From Flavobacteriaceae bacterium (GTDB taxonomy: Bacteria > Bacteroidota > Bacteroidia > Flavobacteriales > Flavobacteriaceae), in NCBI GenBank assembly GCA_030694835.1, contig JAUYUF010000155.1:1-15702 (forward strand): a DNA stretch of 15,702 nucleotides, given 5' to 3'. The position numbers and the translations under genes were made by a program. Below are positions 1-6,939 of this stretch, one piece after another. The notes under the pieces were generated by a model that saw only the letters and a list, made by a program, of their open reading frames with translations, did not search any database and was not told the DNA's origin. The stretch's first letter is position 1; every line of letters begins with the position of its first letter.

Positions 1-1
1 T

Positions 2-994
2 TGCAATAATCCACCATTTAAAACCAATCATATAACCATAATCATTTATTCCTGTATTATAAATAGTCAATGAGGGATTTATAGCATTTGATGACGGTAA
101 AAATACTGGAAATAATACTGAAGCAGTAGTAGCTAATCCTCCAAAAATAAATAAGGAAGAAAACAAAAATCCAACACCTTCATTTTTAAATCGATTGAGT
201 AAAAAAAGACCTAAAATTCCAACAATTGCCAAAACTGGAAATATATTTAGAATTGGATATTTTGCTAAGTTTTTAAATGAACCGTTTAAATGTGAAATCC
301 ATAAATAAATAGTGACTACTGTTAATAACAACATAACAACTGATAATTTTGGAACTAGTTTCTTTAACTTTTCATTTATACTACTATTAGTTTTAAAAAT
401 TATCCAATTGGCTCCATGAATAGTAAGTGTTGCCACTGATAAAATTCCAATTAAAATAGTAAACCAATCTAAAATACCTTCATGAACAGATAAGGGTGAG
501 AAGTTCTCATTCCAAAGAGGAGTGAAAAAATAATGCGCTTCATATTTAGAAAATGCTAATTCTACGCCACCTAAATTAACCCCTCTTACAACATTTCCTA
601 ATGCCGCACCAAAAAATAAAGCGAGTAAAAAACTAGCAACACCAAATGCTTTATCCCATATTTTATGCCACAAATGATTATTTACAACACCTCTAAACTC
701 GAGTCCTAAAGCTCTAAAAATAAGCATCCATAATATCATCATTAGAGGCAAATAAAAACCACTAAAGATGCTTGCATATAAAGTTGGAAAAGCAAAAAAC
801 ATTAACCATCCGAAAACAATTAGCCATACTTCATTAGCATCCCAAAATGGACCTATTACTTTGTGAATAGCCTTTTTGTCCTCTTCATTTTTAGCATAAA
901 ACATATGTATTATACCAGCTCCAAAATCATATCCATCTAAAATGGCATAAATAATTATCGTTCCAATTAAAATGATAAACCAAAATATTTCCGT
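2..994 (-). CDS. cydB: Cytochrome bd quinol oxidase subunit II, partial at 3' end, no standard start codon
   Basis: CydB is the second integral-membrane subunit of cytochrome bd oxidase, which reduces O2 with quinol electrons. I translated the frame by hand: about 331 codons stay open up to the window edge, so only a short C-terminal tail seems to be missing. It is rich in hydrophobic helices. Recognisable family segments are EIFWFI at the N-terminus, LDGYDFGAG (residues 19-27), GPFWDANEVW and FRALGLEFRG. Translation appears coupled to cydA: the cydA stop is two bases upstream of the expected start. The codon at the family's initiator position is ACG (992-994), not ATG. No ATG, GTG or TTG lies between the upstream in-frame stop (1004-1006) and Met31 (902-904). 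Starting at Met31 would remove the first helix and the conserved GYDFGAG segment. ACG or ATT (995-997) would have to initiate, or the base is an error. The family assignment is secure. Confidence 0.93.
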
Positions 995-996
995 AA

Positions 997-2325
997 TTAT
1001 TTCTTAGCTGTTATGGGTCCTTTATATATTATTTTCCCAACCAATATCAAGAATAACATTCCTAATAATAAATATAAACCAATAAATCCGAGTAATGTAA
1101 ATAAGGTATTTCCTGATGAAACTGTTGGAGAAACACCATCAGTAGTTCGCATTAAATTATAAACCAACCATGGTTGCCTGCCTAATTCAGCAGTATACCA
1201 ACCGGCTGTATTGGCAATATATGGAAATGGTATAGCTGCAATCATAATCCACAGAATCCACTTTGTTTGAAATAATTTCTTACTATAAAGAAAAAAGGCT
1301 GCTAACATCATCAATCCAATAAATAAAGTTCCTAAACCTGCCATGATATGATAAGCATAATATAAACCTGAAATGTTAGTAGGGTGTGTTGAAGGTTCAA
1401 ATTCGTTTAGCCCTTTAATTTCTGCATCCCACTTTTGATACGTGAGAAAACTTAACATATTGGGTACTTCAATTTTATTATCTAATTTTTGCTCTTTAAT
1501 ATTGGGTTGACCTATTAACACAATTCCAACACCTTCTTCCGTTTTAAAAATTCCCTCCATTGCAGCAAAAGTAACAGGTTGATATTTTATAAGGTTTTTA
1601 GCCATTAAATCACCTGTTGGAACAGCCAATAAAATGCTAGATACCAATCCAAAAACTACCCCAGTTTTTACAAATAGTTTACCATATTCAGAATGTTTAT
1701 TATTAAGAATGTAAAAAGCTCCTATACCACCAACAACAAATGCGCTGGTAAGAACAGAACCTAATTGATTGTGGAAAAATGCAGGATATAACCACGGATT
1801 GGAAAATAATGCTGAAAAATTAGTTAAAACAAATTTTCCGTTTTCTAAAATTTCATACCCAACAGGATTTTGCATCCAAGAATGTGTTGCAATTATTAAA
1901 TAACCACTTGCCCATGAACCTAGAAAAACTAAAAATCCGGTAAGAAAATGTAATTTTTGACCTAATAATTTCTCTCCAAAAAGGAATAAACCCAAAAAAG
2001 AAGATTCCAAAAAAAAGGAAAACATACCTTCCATGGCAAGAGTATGACCGATGATTCCGCCGGTTAATTCAGAGAATTTCGCCCAATTGGTTCCGAATTG
2101 AAATTCCATTGGAATTCCAGTAACGACACCCATTGCAAAATTAAGGGCAAAAATTTTCATCCAAAATTTAGCGGCATTATTATATTTTTCGAGTTGAGTT
2201 CTTAAAAATTTCCACTTAAAATAAACTATTATCACAGATAACCCCATCGTAAGTTGCGGAAAGAGGTAATGAAACGTAATTGTAAAAGCAAATTACATTC
2301 GACTAAAAAACAGAGCTTCTTCCAT
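997..2325 (-). CDS. cydA: Cytochrome bd quinol oxidase subunit I, interrupted by an in-frame TAA at codon 11
   Basis: CydA binds quinol and hemes b558, b595 and d in the cytoplasmic membrane. The product would be about 442 residues, with the short Q-loop typical of Bacteroidota. Visible hallmarks are PMEFQFGTNW, AMEGMFSFFLESSFLGLF, the Q-loop segment PNMLSFLTYQKW and the quinol-oxidase signature GWYTAELGRQPW. I place the start at the ATG at 2325, because the frame reads MEEALFFSRM, then TAA (2293-2295), then FAFTITFHYLFPQLTMGLS. This matches the family N-terminus exactly except for the stop, which sits at the conserved Gln (SRLQFALT in E. coli). The first ATG after the stop (2247, MGLS) would give a 416-residue protein lacking the start of helix 1 and His19, the known heme b595 ligand; such a protein is unlikely to work. 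Downstream, cydB is almost contiguous. The gene is either pseudogenised by one base or misread there. Confidence 0.93.
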
Positions 2326-2369
2326 TAATATTGACGGTTAAAAACAGTAAGTTAGGAAACTATATTTGT

Positions 2370-2645
2370 TTATTCTTCTGAACTCATTCTTCCGGTGGCG
2401 CAACTCACAAAAGATTTTGCTTTGTGAATTAAAGTGTTGGCATCACCAACTTCGGGATATCCCATATGGGTTAATTTTTCTTTCACTTTTATCACCAATT
2501 CATCAGAAACGGCATCAAAAGAAACTTCACTTGTTTCTAAATTAACATCAATATTGTCGATTCCTTCGATAGTTAATAATCCTTTTTTAATTGAATTGGC
2601 ACATCCACCACATTTTAAATTTACTATTTGAAGTATGTTTTTCAT
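2370..2645 (-). CDS. Small heavy-metal-associated (HMA) domain protein
   Basis: A 91-residue soluble protein with an HMA fold, as in copper chaperones and the N-terminal domains of P-type ATPases. The metal loop is KCGGCANS (Cys12 and Cys15), followed by the usual alternation: a helix (SIKKGLLTIEG), a strand (IDVNLETSEVSFD) and a second helix ending at MGYPE. HMA chaperones are usually about 65-75 residues. This one has an extra 20-residue tail (AKSFVSCATGRMSSEE) with a third cysteine, Cys82. The gene lies 44 bases upstream of the cydA start and 103 bases downstream of the rhodanese gene, with its own promoter-like box. A role in copper or other metal trafficking is inferred from the fold; the metal cannot be told from sequence, and cytochrome bd contains no copper, so a link to cydAB is not implied. 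Confidence 0.85.
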   Translation of the reverse strand: MKNILQIVNLKCGGCANSIKKGLLTIEGIDNIDVNLETSEVSFDAVSDELVIKVKEKLTHMGYPEVGDANTLIHKAKSFVSCATGRMSSEE

Positions 2646-2669
2646 GATTTTTAACTTTTTTTAGAAACA

Positions 2670-2677
2670 CAAAAATA
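2670..2677 (-). promoter_or_regulatory. Candidate -7 promoter box for the HMA gene
   Basis: On the minus strand the sequence reads TATTTTTG, a full match to the Bacteroidota -7 consensus TAnnTTTG, about 25 bases before the HMA start. I see no clear TTG -33 element at the expected 19-base spacing. Such boxes arise by chance in AT-rich DNA, so this is moderate evidence only. Confidence 0.45.
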
Positions 2678-2678
2678 C

Positions 2679-2692
2679 AACAGAAATCTGTT
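2679..2692. promoter_or_regulatory. Palindrome AACAGA-AA-TCTGTT, candidate operator
   Basis: Two perfect 6-base inverted arms are separated by two bases. The palindrome ends one base upstream of the candidate -7 box of the HMA gene, so it would lie in the promoter spacer, a classic repressor position. The regulator is unknown; no regulator gene is in the window. Confidence 0.4.
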
Positions 2693-2748
2693 ATTACTTA
2701 ATTATTACAATCAATTTATGTTATTAAAAAGTTGCTTTCTAAATACAA

Positions 2749-3378
2749 TTAAGAAAAGTTTTTAATGCCTCCATAAACATCAATAGTTTGATGGATGGAA
2801 TTTTTCTTTAAAATAGAAGCAGCAATAATAGAACGATAACCTCCTTGGCAAATTATATAATATTGATTATCAGCATCAAATTCATGAAGGTTGCTCAATA
2901 GAGATTCTAAAGGAATATTTTTTGAACCATTTATATGCTGATGTTGAAACTCTCGTTCAGATCTAACATCTATAATTGATTGAAAATCTATATTATCAAC
3001 TTCTTGAATAAAATTGGTTGGATAAATAAAATTATACGTTTCTATTTGAAATTTCTCTTTTATCCACGCTTCTATTCCGCCTTCTAAATATCCTTTGATA
3101 TTTTTAAATCCAGCTCTGTTAAATCTATAGGTCAATTCGTTTAAATCTATATTATCTTCGGTAATTAGATATATTTCTTCAGATTTATCTTGTATTAATA
3201 CATGTGACCAAGCTTCAATATTTCCTTGAATTCCAATAAAAATTGATGAGGGAATTGAACCTGTTGTAAATATTGAAGAAGTAAAACGAGTATCAATTAT
3301 CAATACTTTTTGATCAATCTTAAGTTTTAAATCTATAGCTGAAATAGGATTTAAGGAATTTGAAAATAAATTTTTCAT
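2749..3378 (-). CDS. Tandem two-domain rhodanese (sulfurtransferase-like) protein
   Basis: The product has about 209 residues and no signal peptide or membrane segment, so it is probably cytoplasmic. Two rhodanese-like domains are visible. The first (roughly residues 10-108) has VLIIDTR and the closing KGYLEGGIEAW motif, but reads IYLITEDN where a catalytic loop is expected; there is no cysteine, so it is probably inactive. The second (about 120-209) has SIIDVRSEREF, INGSKNIPLE and the active-site loop CQGGYRS with Cys177. It fits persulfide transfer or storage; the substrate is unknown. The arrangement resembles the C-terminal half of Bacteroidota metallo-beta-lactamase/rhodanese fusion proteins, but no metallo-hydrolase domain is present upstream, where ruvB follows directly. 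The start could be the ATG at 3387 (MIIMKN) or at 3378 (MKNLF). The ruvB stop is only 4-13 bases away, so the two genes are probably cotranscribed. Confidence 0.85.
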   Translation of the reverse strand: MKNLFSNSLNPISAIDLKLKIDQKVLIIDTRFTSSIFTTGSIPSSIFIGIQGNIEAWSHVLIQDKSEEIYLITEDNIDLNELTYRFNRAGFKNIKGYLEGGIEAWIKEKFQIETYNFIYPTNFIQEVDNIDFQSIIDVRSEREFQHQHINGSKNIPLESLLSNLHEFDADNQYYIICQGGYRSIIAASILKKNSIHQTIDVYGGIKNFS

Positions 3379-3391
3379 TATTATCAATTCC

Positions 3392-4414
3392 TTAAAATAA
3401 TTTTTCTTGAGAAGATGTTTTAATAATTCCTAAGTGTTTATAGGCATGCTCGGTAACTTCTCTGCCGCGTGGAGTTCTCATTATAAATCCTTGTTGAATT
3501 AGGAATGGTTCATAAACTTCTTCAATAGTTTCAGCATTTTCTCCAACAGCTGTAGATAAAGTACTAATTCCAACTGGACCTCCTTTAAATTTTTCTATGA
3601 TTGTTTTCAATATTTTATTGTCCATTTCATCCAATCCATGAGCATCAACATTTAACGCTTTTAAAGCATATTTTGCAATTTCGATGGTGATGGTTCCGTC
3701 ACCTTTAATTTGAGCAAAATCACGAACTCTTCGAAGTAACGCATTTGCAATTCTTGGTGTACCTCTACTTCTACCTGCAATTTCTATAGCAGATTCCATG
3801 GTAATTGGCATTTTTAATATCTTAGAACTTCTTTGAACAATTGTGGTCAACAACTCAGTATTATAATATTCTAATCTACTGCTAATTCCAAAACGAGCTC
3901 TCATCGGTGCTGTTAATAAACCAGAACGGGTTGTAGCACCAATTAGAGTAAATGGTTCTAAATTAAGTTGAATACTTCGTGCATTGGGTCCACTTTCAAT
4001 CATGATATCAATTCTAAAGTCTTCCATTGCAGAATATAAATATTCTTCAACAATTGGACTCAATCGATGGATTTCGTCAATAAACAACACATCTCTTGCT
4101 TCTAAATTAGTCAACAAACCAGCTAAATCGCCAGGTTTGTCTAATACGGGACCTGATGTAATTTTAATCCCGACATTGAGTTCATTTGCTAAAATGTTGG
4201 CTAAGGTAGTTTTTCCTAAACCAGGAGGGCCGTGAAACAAAGTGTGATCTAACGCTTCACCTCTTTGATTGGCAGCTTCAACAAATATTTTTAGATTTTC
4301 GAGTACATTTTCTTGACCAGTAAAATCATCAAAACTCAAAGGTCTTAATCTTTTTTCTACTTCAACATCTTCATTAGTGAAGTTATCTTTATCTGGATTT
4401 AAATGCTCATTCAT
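3392..4414 (-). CDS. ruvB: Holliday junction branch-migration ATPase RuvB
   Basis: RuvB is the hexameric AAA+ motor that, with RuvA, drives branch migration of Holliday junctions for RuvC to resolve. The protein from this start has 340 residues, the usual RuvB length. Motifs in order: RPLSFDDFTGQ at the N-terminus, Walker A GPPGLGKTT (62-70), Walker B VLFIDEIHRL, sensor 1 GATTRSGLL, the arginine-finger region MRARFGISSRL, sensor 2 RSRGTPRIANALLRRVRDFA, and a C-terminal winged helix ending in RTPRGREVTEHAYKHLG. The frame is open for 26 more codons upstream, to 4492. I chose the ATG at 4414 (MNEHLNPDKD) because the extension is not family-like and runs through a strong promoter box and into the act terminator region. 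The rhodanese gene follows within about 13 bases. Confidence 0.97.
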   Translation of the reverse strand: MNEHLNPDKDNFTNEDVEVEKRLRPLSFDDFTGQENVLENLKIFVEAANQRGEALDHTLFHGPPGLGKTTLANILANELNVGIKITSGPVLDKPGDLAGLLTNLEARDVLFIDEIHRLSPIVEEYLYSAMEDFRIDIMIESGPNARSIQLNLEPFTLIGATTRSGLLTAPMRARFGISSRLEYYNTELLTTIVQRSSKILKMPITMESAIEIAGRSRGTPRIANALLRRVRDFAQIKGDGTITIEIAKYALKALNVDAHGLDEMDNKILKTIIEKFKGGPVGISTLSTAVGENAETIEEVYEPFLIQQGFIMRTPRGREVTEHAYKHLGIIKTSSQEKLF

Positions 4415-4419
4415 AGGTG

Positions 4420-4427
4420 CAAAGATA
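4420..4427 (-). promoter_or_regulatory. Promoter of ruvB, apparently leaderless
   Basis: The minus strand reads TATCTTTG, a full TAnnTTTG -7 box, with TTA (consensus TTG) exactly 19 bases upstream. Only five bases (CACCT) separate the box from the ruvB ATG. Transcription would therefore start at or within a few bases of the start codon, giving a leaderless or nearly leaderless mRNA. Confidence 0.6.
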
Positions 4428-4473
4428 CTAATTATAAGCTTTGTTTTAAGGTTGATTTTGTACTGCGAATAAA

Positions 4474-4505
4474 AACAAAAAATCCTGAACAATGTTCAGG
4501 ATTTT
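4474..4505 (-). terminator. Intrinsic terminator of the act operon
   Basis: Perfect 12-base inverted arms (4479-4490 and 4494-4505, core ATCCTGAAC/GTTCAGGAT) with a 3-base loop. Read on the minus strand they are followed by a T-rich run. The hairpin begins six bases after the actF stop and separates the act operon from ruvB. Confidence 0.9.
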
Positions 4506-4510
4506 GTAGT

Positions 4511-5824
4511 TTAATCAATATTATAATAATGAAAGTTTTCACTTTCTTTTACGAAAGGACTTCGTTTTGCTAGTAACGGCGCTTTTGTTAGTGCATTGAA
4601 AATAATATATATAAAACAACCCAATAACAATAAGACTGAAGATATTTCTGGAATACCAATTATCCATTGGTCTCCAACCGTTGCTGGCATTATCATTACA
4701 AAAATATCAATATAATGTCCTATTAAAATTACAATTCCGGTTACAATTACAATTCCGTAAACTTTTTTATAATCACTATTCATTAAAACAATTAACGGGA
4801 ATACGAGATTTAAGACTACCATTCCAAGGAATGGAATTTTATAATCATTCATTCGGGTGATAAAATAAGTAACTTCTTCAGGAATATTTGCATACCAAAT
4901 CAACATAAATTGAGAGAACCATAAATAAGCCCAGAATACACTAAATCCGAACATATATTTAGCTAAATCGTGAATATGACTATTGTTTACATTTTCTAAA
5001 TATCCTTTAGATTTTAAGTAAATAGTAACAATTGCTATTGTAGTAACTGAAGACACAATCATACTTGAAAAAATATACCAACCAAATAATGTACTAAACC
5101 AATGAGGGTCTAAAGACATAATCCAATCCCATGACATCATTGATTCTGTAACGATAAAGAATACTAAAAATGCAGCTGATAATTTAAATAATTTGAAGTA
5201 ATTTTTATCATCAGTTGCTGTGTCTTGTGCAATGGTATATTTACGAGAGAAATAACGATAAGCATTCCAACCGATCATATATATCGCTGCTCTAATTAAG
5301 AAAAAAGGAACGTTTAAATATCCACTTTTATTTGCAATCAGTTCATCATATTTAGCACTTTCTGGGTTTAATAATTCTGGATTCATCCATACAAATAAGT
5401 GGTTAAAATCAAGACCTGAGAATACTAAAAACACAAAAAGCAATAAGGTTCCGAAAGGTAAATAAGCTGTAATAGCCTCCATCACTCTAAATAGAACTAC
5501 TGACCAACCTGCTTGAGCGGCATGTTGAATTGCGTAAAATGCAAGAACACCCAAAGCTATCATCATAAAGAAAAATATAGCTACATATAAAGCTGCCCAA
5601 GGTCTATTTTGAAGTTGGTGCAATACATGAAGTGAATGCTCGTCGGTTGCACTAGCAGACATATTATCAGTTGTTTGATGAGCTACTTCGGTTGTTACTT
5701 CATGAGATGATTTTACATCTTCTAAAGTAGGAACAGTTAAAAATCCGTAAATAACTCCTATAGCTCCAATAAGTATGAGCGCAAATGCAAAATTTCTTAA
5801 TGTATTAGGTAATTGGTACATCAT
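4511..5824 (-). CDS. actF: Alternative complex III subunit ActF (NrfD-like membrane subunit)
   Basis: ActF is a polytopic quinol:cytochrome c oxidoreductase subunit, homologous to NrfD/PsrC-type quinone-binding proteins. It sits beside ActC in the membrane arm of ACIII. The 437 residues contain about ten hydrophobic segments, starting with a helix near residues 10-30. A hydrophilic stretch (about 32-70) follows, containing several His residues. Further segments include FVVTESMMSWDWIMSLDPHWF-type sequence (near 215-240) and AKYMFGFSVFWAYLWFSQFM, both typical of the family. It starts with two consecutive Met codons; either may initiate. It is the last act gene, 22 bases after actE, and is followed immediately by the terminator. 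In many flavobacterial genomes cytochrome oxidase genes follow this gene; here none does. Confidence 0.93.
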   Translation of the reverse strand: MMYQLPNTLRNFAFALILIGAIGVIYGFLTVPTLEDVKSSHEVTTEVAHQTTDNMSASATDEHSLHVLHQLQNRPWAALYVAIFFFMMIALGVLAFYAIQHAAQAGWSVVLFRVMEAITAYLPFGTLLLFVFLVFSGLDFNHLFVWMNPELLNPESAKYDELIANKSGYLNVPFFLIRAAIYMIGWNAYRYFSRKYTIAQDTATDDKNYFKLFKLSAAFLVFFIVTESMMSWDWIMSLDPHWFSTLFGWYIFSSMIVSSVTTIAIVTIYLKSKGYLENVNNSHIHDLAKYMFGFSVFWAYLWFSQFMLIWYANIPEEVTYFITRMNDYKIPFLGMVVLNLVFPLIVLMNSDYKKVYGIVIVTGIVILIGHYIDIFVMIMPATVGDQWIIGIPEISSVLLLLGCFIYIIFNALTKAPLLAKRSPFVKESENFHYYNID

Positions 5825-5846
5825 AATCTTCTTATTAATAATGCTA

Positions 5847-6404
5847 TTATTGTAATTCTGATTTTAATTTTTCTACGTATTGAACAATTTGCCAACGTTC
5901 ATTTTCGCGTAACTGGGAAGCGTGAGAGCCCATAAGGTTTCTTCCATACATAATAACATGGTATATACTTCCTTCTGTGATTTGTCTATCTTTATAATTA
6001 GGTATTCCCAAAAATTTCTCTCGTTGTGAAAGCACTCCTTGTCCATCTCCTTTAATTCCATGACAAGTAGAACAATATATTTCAAATAAATATTTACCCT
6101 GCGCTAAATTTTTGTCATCTTTAACTATAGGTGATTTTAAATTCTTCTTTGCCGATTCATATCCTAACTCAGAATCTGGATATTCGTAAGGTATTTTTCC
6201 TCGAGCTATAGAATGTACAACAGGTTTTTGAGCTGAAATACTATCTTTAAAAACAGGGTTTTTGCTATAGGTTTCATATCCTGAAGATTGATACATGTCT
6301 TTATTGGCCATGTATTGATAGTTAGGATTACGTTTGTCTTTACAAGAAATTAATAAACTTAAAGCTATTAAAAATAATATGCTATATTTTGATAATAATT
6401 TCAT
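5847..6404 (-). CDS. actE: Alternative complex III subunit ActE, lipoprotein monoheme cytochrome c
   Basis: ActE is the small membrane-anchored cytochrome c of ACIII and passes electrons on the periplasmic side. From the Met at 6404 it has 185 residues, with a lipoprotein signal peptide (charged MKLLSK, hydrophobic core, lipobox LLISC with Cys21 as the probable acylation site). One heme motif, CSTCH, lies at about 111-115, followed by GIKGDGQG. A candidate distal Met ligand is in the segment MYGRNLMGSHASQL near residue 160. The longer start at 6422 (MKINQIM) overlaps actD by 11 bases and lengthens the signal region. I prefer 6404 because it gives a normal lipoprotein signal, but 6422 cannot be excluded. 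It lies between actD and actF in the standard act gene order. Confidence 0.93.
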   Translation of the reverse strand: MKLLSKYSILFLIALSLLISCKDKRNPNYQYMANKDMYQSSGYETYSKNPVFKDSISAQKPVVHSIARGKIPYEYPDSELGYESAKKNLKSPIVKDDKNLAQGKYLFEIYCSTCHGIKGDGQGVLSQREKFLGIPNYKDRQITEGSIYHVIMYGRNLMGSHASQLRENERWQIVQYVEKLKSELQ

Positions 6405-6411
6405 AATCTGA

Positions 6412-6939
6412 TTAATTTTCAATTAGTTTGATTTCAACAGCACCGGTTTTATTTAATAAAGCTTTTAGCTCTTCTTCATTATCTCCAACTGACATTTCTA
6501 CTAAAAACATATCATCAGTTGTTCTTGGATCAGGATTTTCAGCTTCTTTAAATGGCCAAAGTCTACTTCTGAAATAGAAAGTAATTACCATTAAATGCGC
6601 CGCAAAAAATACAGTCATTTCAAACATAATTGGCACAAAAGCCGGCATATTTTGATAGTAAGAGAAATTCGGTTTTCCTCCAATATTCAGAGGCCAATCT
6701 ACAATCATAATATAATCCATCATCCAAATGGAAAAAATAAGGCCTATAAATCCATAAATAAATGCAGCATATGCCAAACGTGTATGAGGAACTCCCAAAG
6801 CTTTTTCTAAACCATGAACTGGAAAGGGTGTAAATACTTCATCAATAGTATAGTTTTTTTCACGAATTTCCTTGATAGCATGTAATAATACATCATCATC
6901 ATTATAAAGGGCATGTATCTTTTTAGTGCTTGTTTTCAT
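6412..6939 (-). CDS. actD: Alternative complex III subunit ActD (DUF3341)
   Basis: ActD is a small structural subunit of ACIII with two transmembrane helices. The 175-residue product begins with a cytoplasmic-type domain (KIHALYNDDDVLLHAIKEIR, then IDEVFTPFPVHGLEKALG), followed by two hydrophobic helices (about residues 55-78 and 100-122) and a soluble C-terminus. Motifs such as FTPFPVHGLE and LTIFGAAL-like helix positions mark DUF3341 proteins; the first is clear here. The start overlaps the end of actC by 17 bases, which suggests translational coupling. No cofactor-binding motif is present, as expected. Confidence 0.92.
   Translation of the reverse strand: MKTSTKKIHALYNDDDVLLHAIKEIREKNYTIDEVFTPFPVHGLEKALGVPHTRLAYAAFIYGFIGLIFSIWMMDYIMIVDWPLNIGGKPNFSYYQNMPAFVPIMFEMTVFFAAHLMVITFYFRSRLWPFKEAENPDPRTTDDMFLVEMSVGDNEEELKALLNKTGAVEIKLIEN

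Noticed and set aside
997..2325. TAA reassigned to Gln in this organism, explaining the cydA and infB stops
   Set aside because: actA, actF, infB, cydA and the rhodanese and HMA genes all end in TAA exactly where their families end, so TAA is an ordinary stop here.
2646..2748. Small gene or RNA between the HMA and rhodanese genes
   Set aside because: The stretch is AT-rich, with only the promoter box and palindrome; no open frame or stable GC-rich hairpin was seen.
4415..4492. 26-residue N-terminal extension of RuvB
   Set aside because: The extension does not resemble RuvB, overlaps the promoter box and approaches the act terminator; the ATG at 4414 gives the usual 340 residues.
5873..6085. 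Second minus-strand frame of 70 codons inside actE
   Set aside because: It is an offset-frame shadow of the cytochrome domain of actE; the conserved protein is in the other frame.
6595..6810. Plus-strand reading frame opposite actD (and similar frames opposite actB, ruvB, actC and infB)
   Set aside because: These are antisense shadows of conserved genes with no family resemblance, no plausible start context and unnatural composition.
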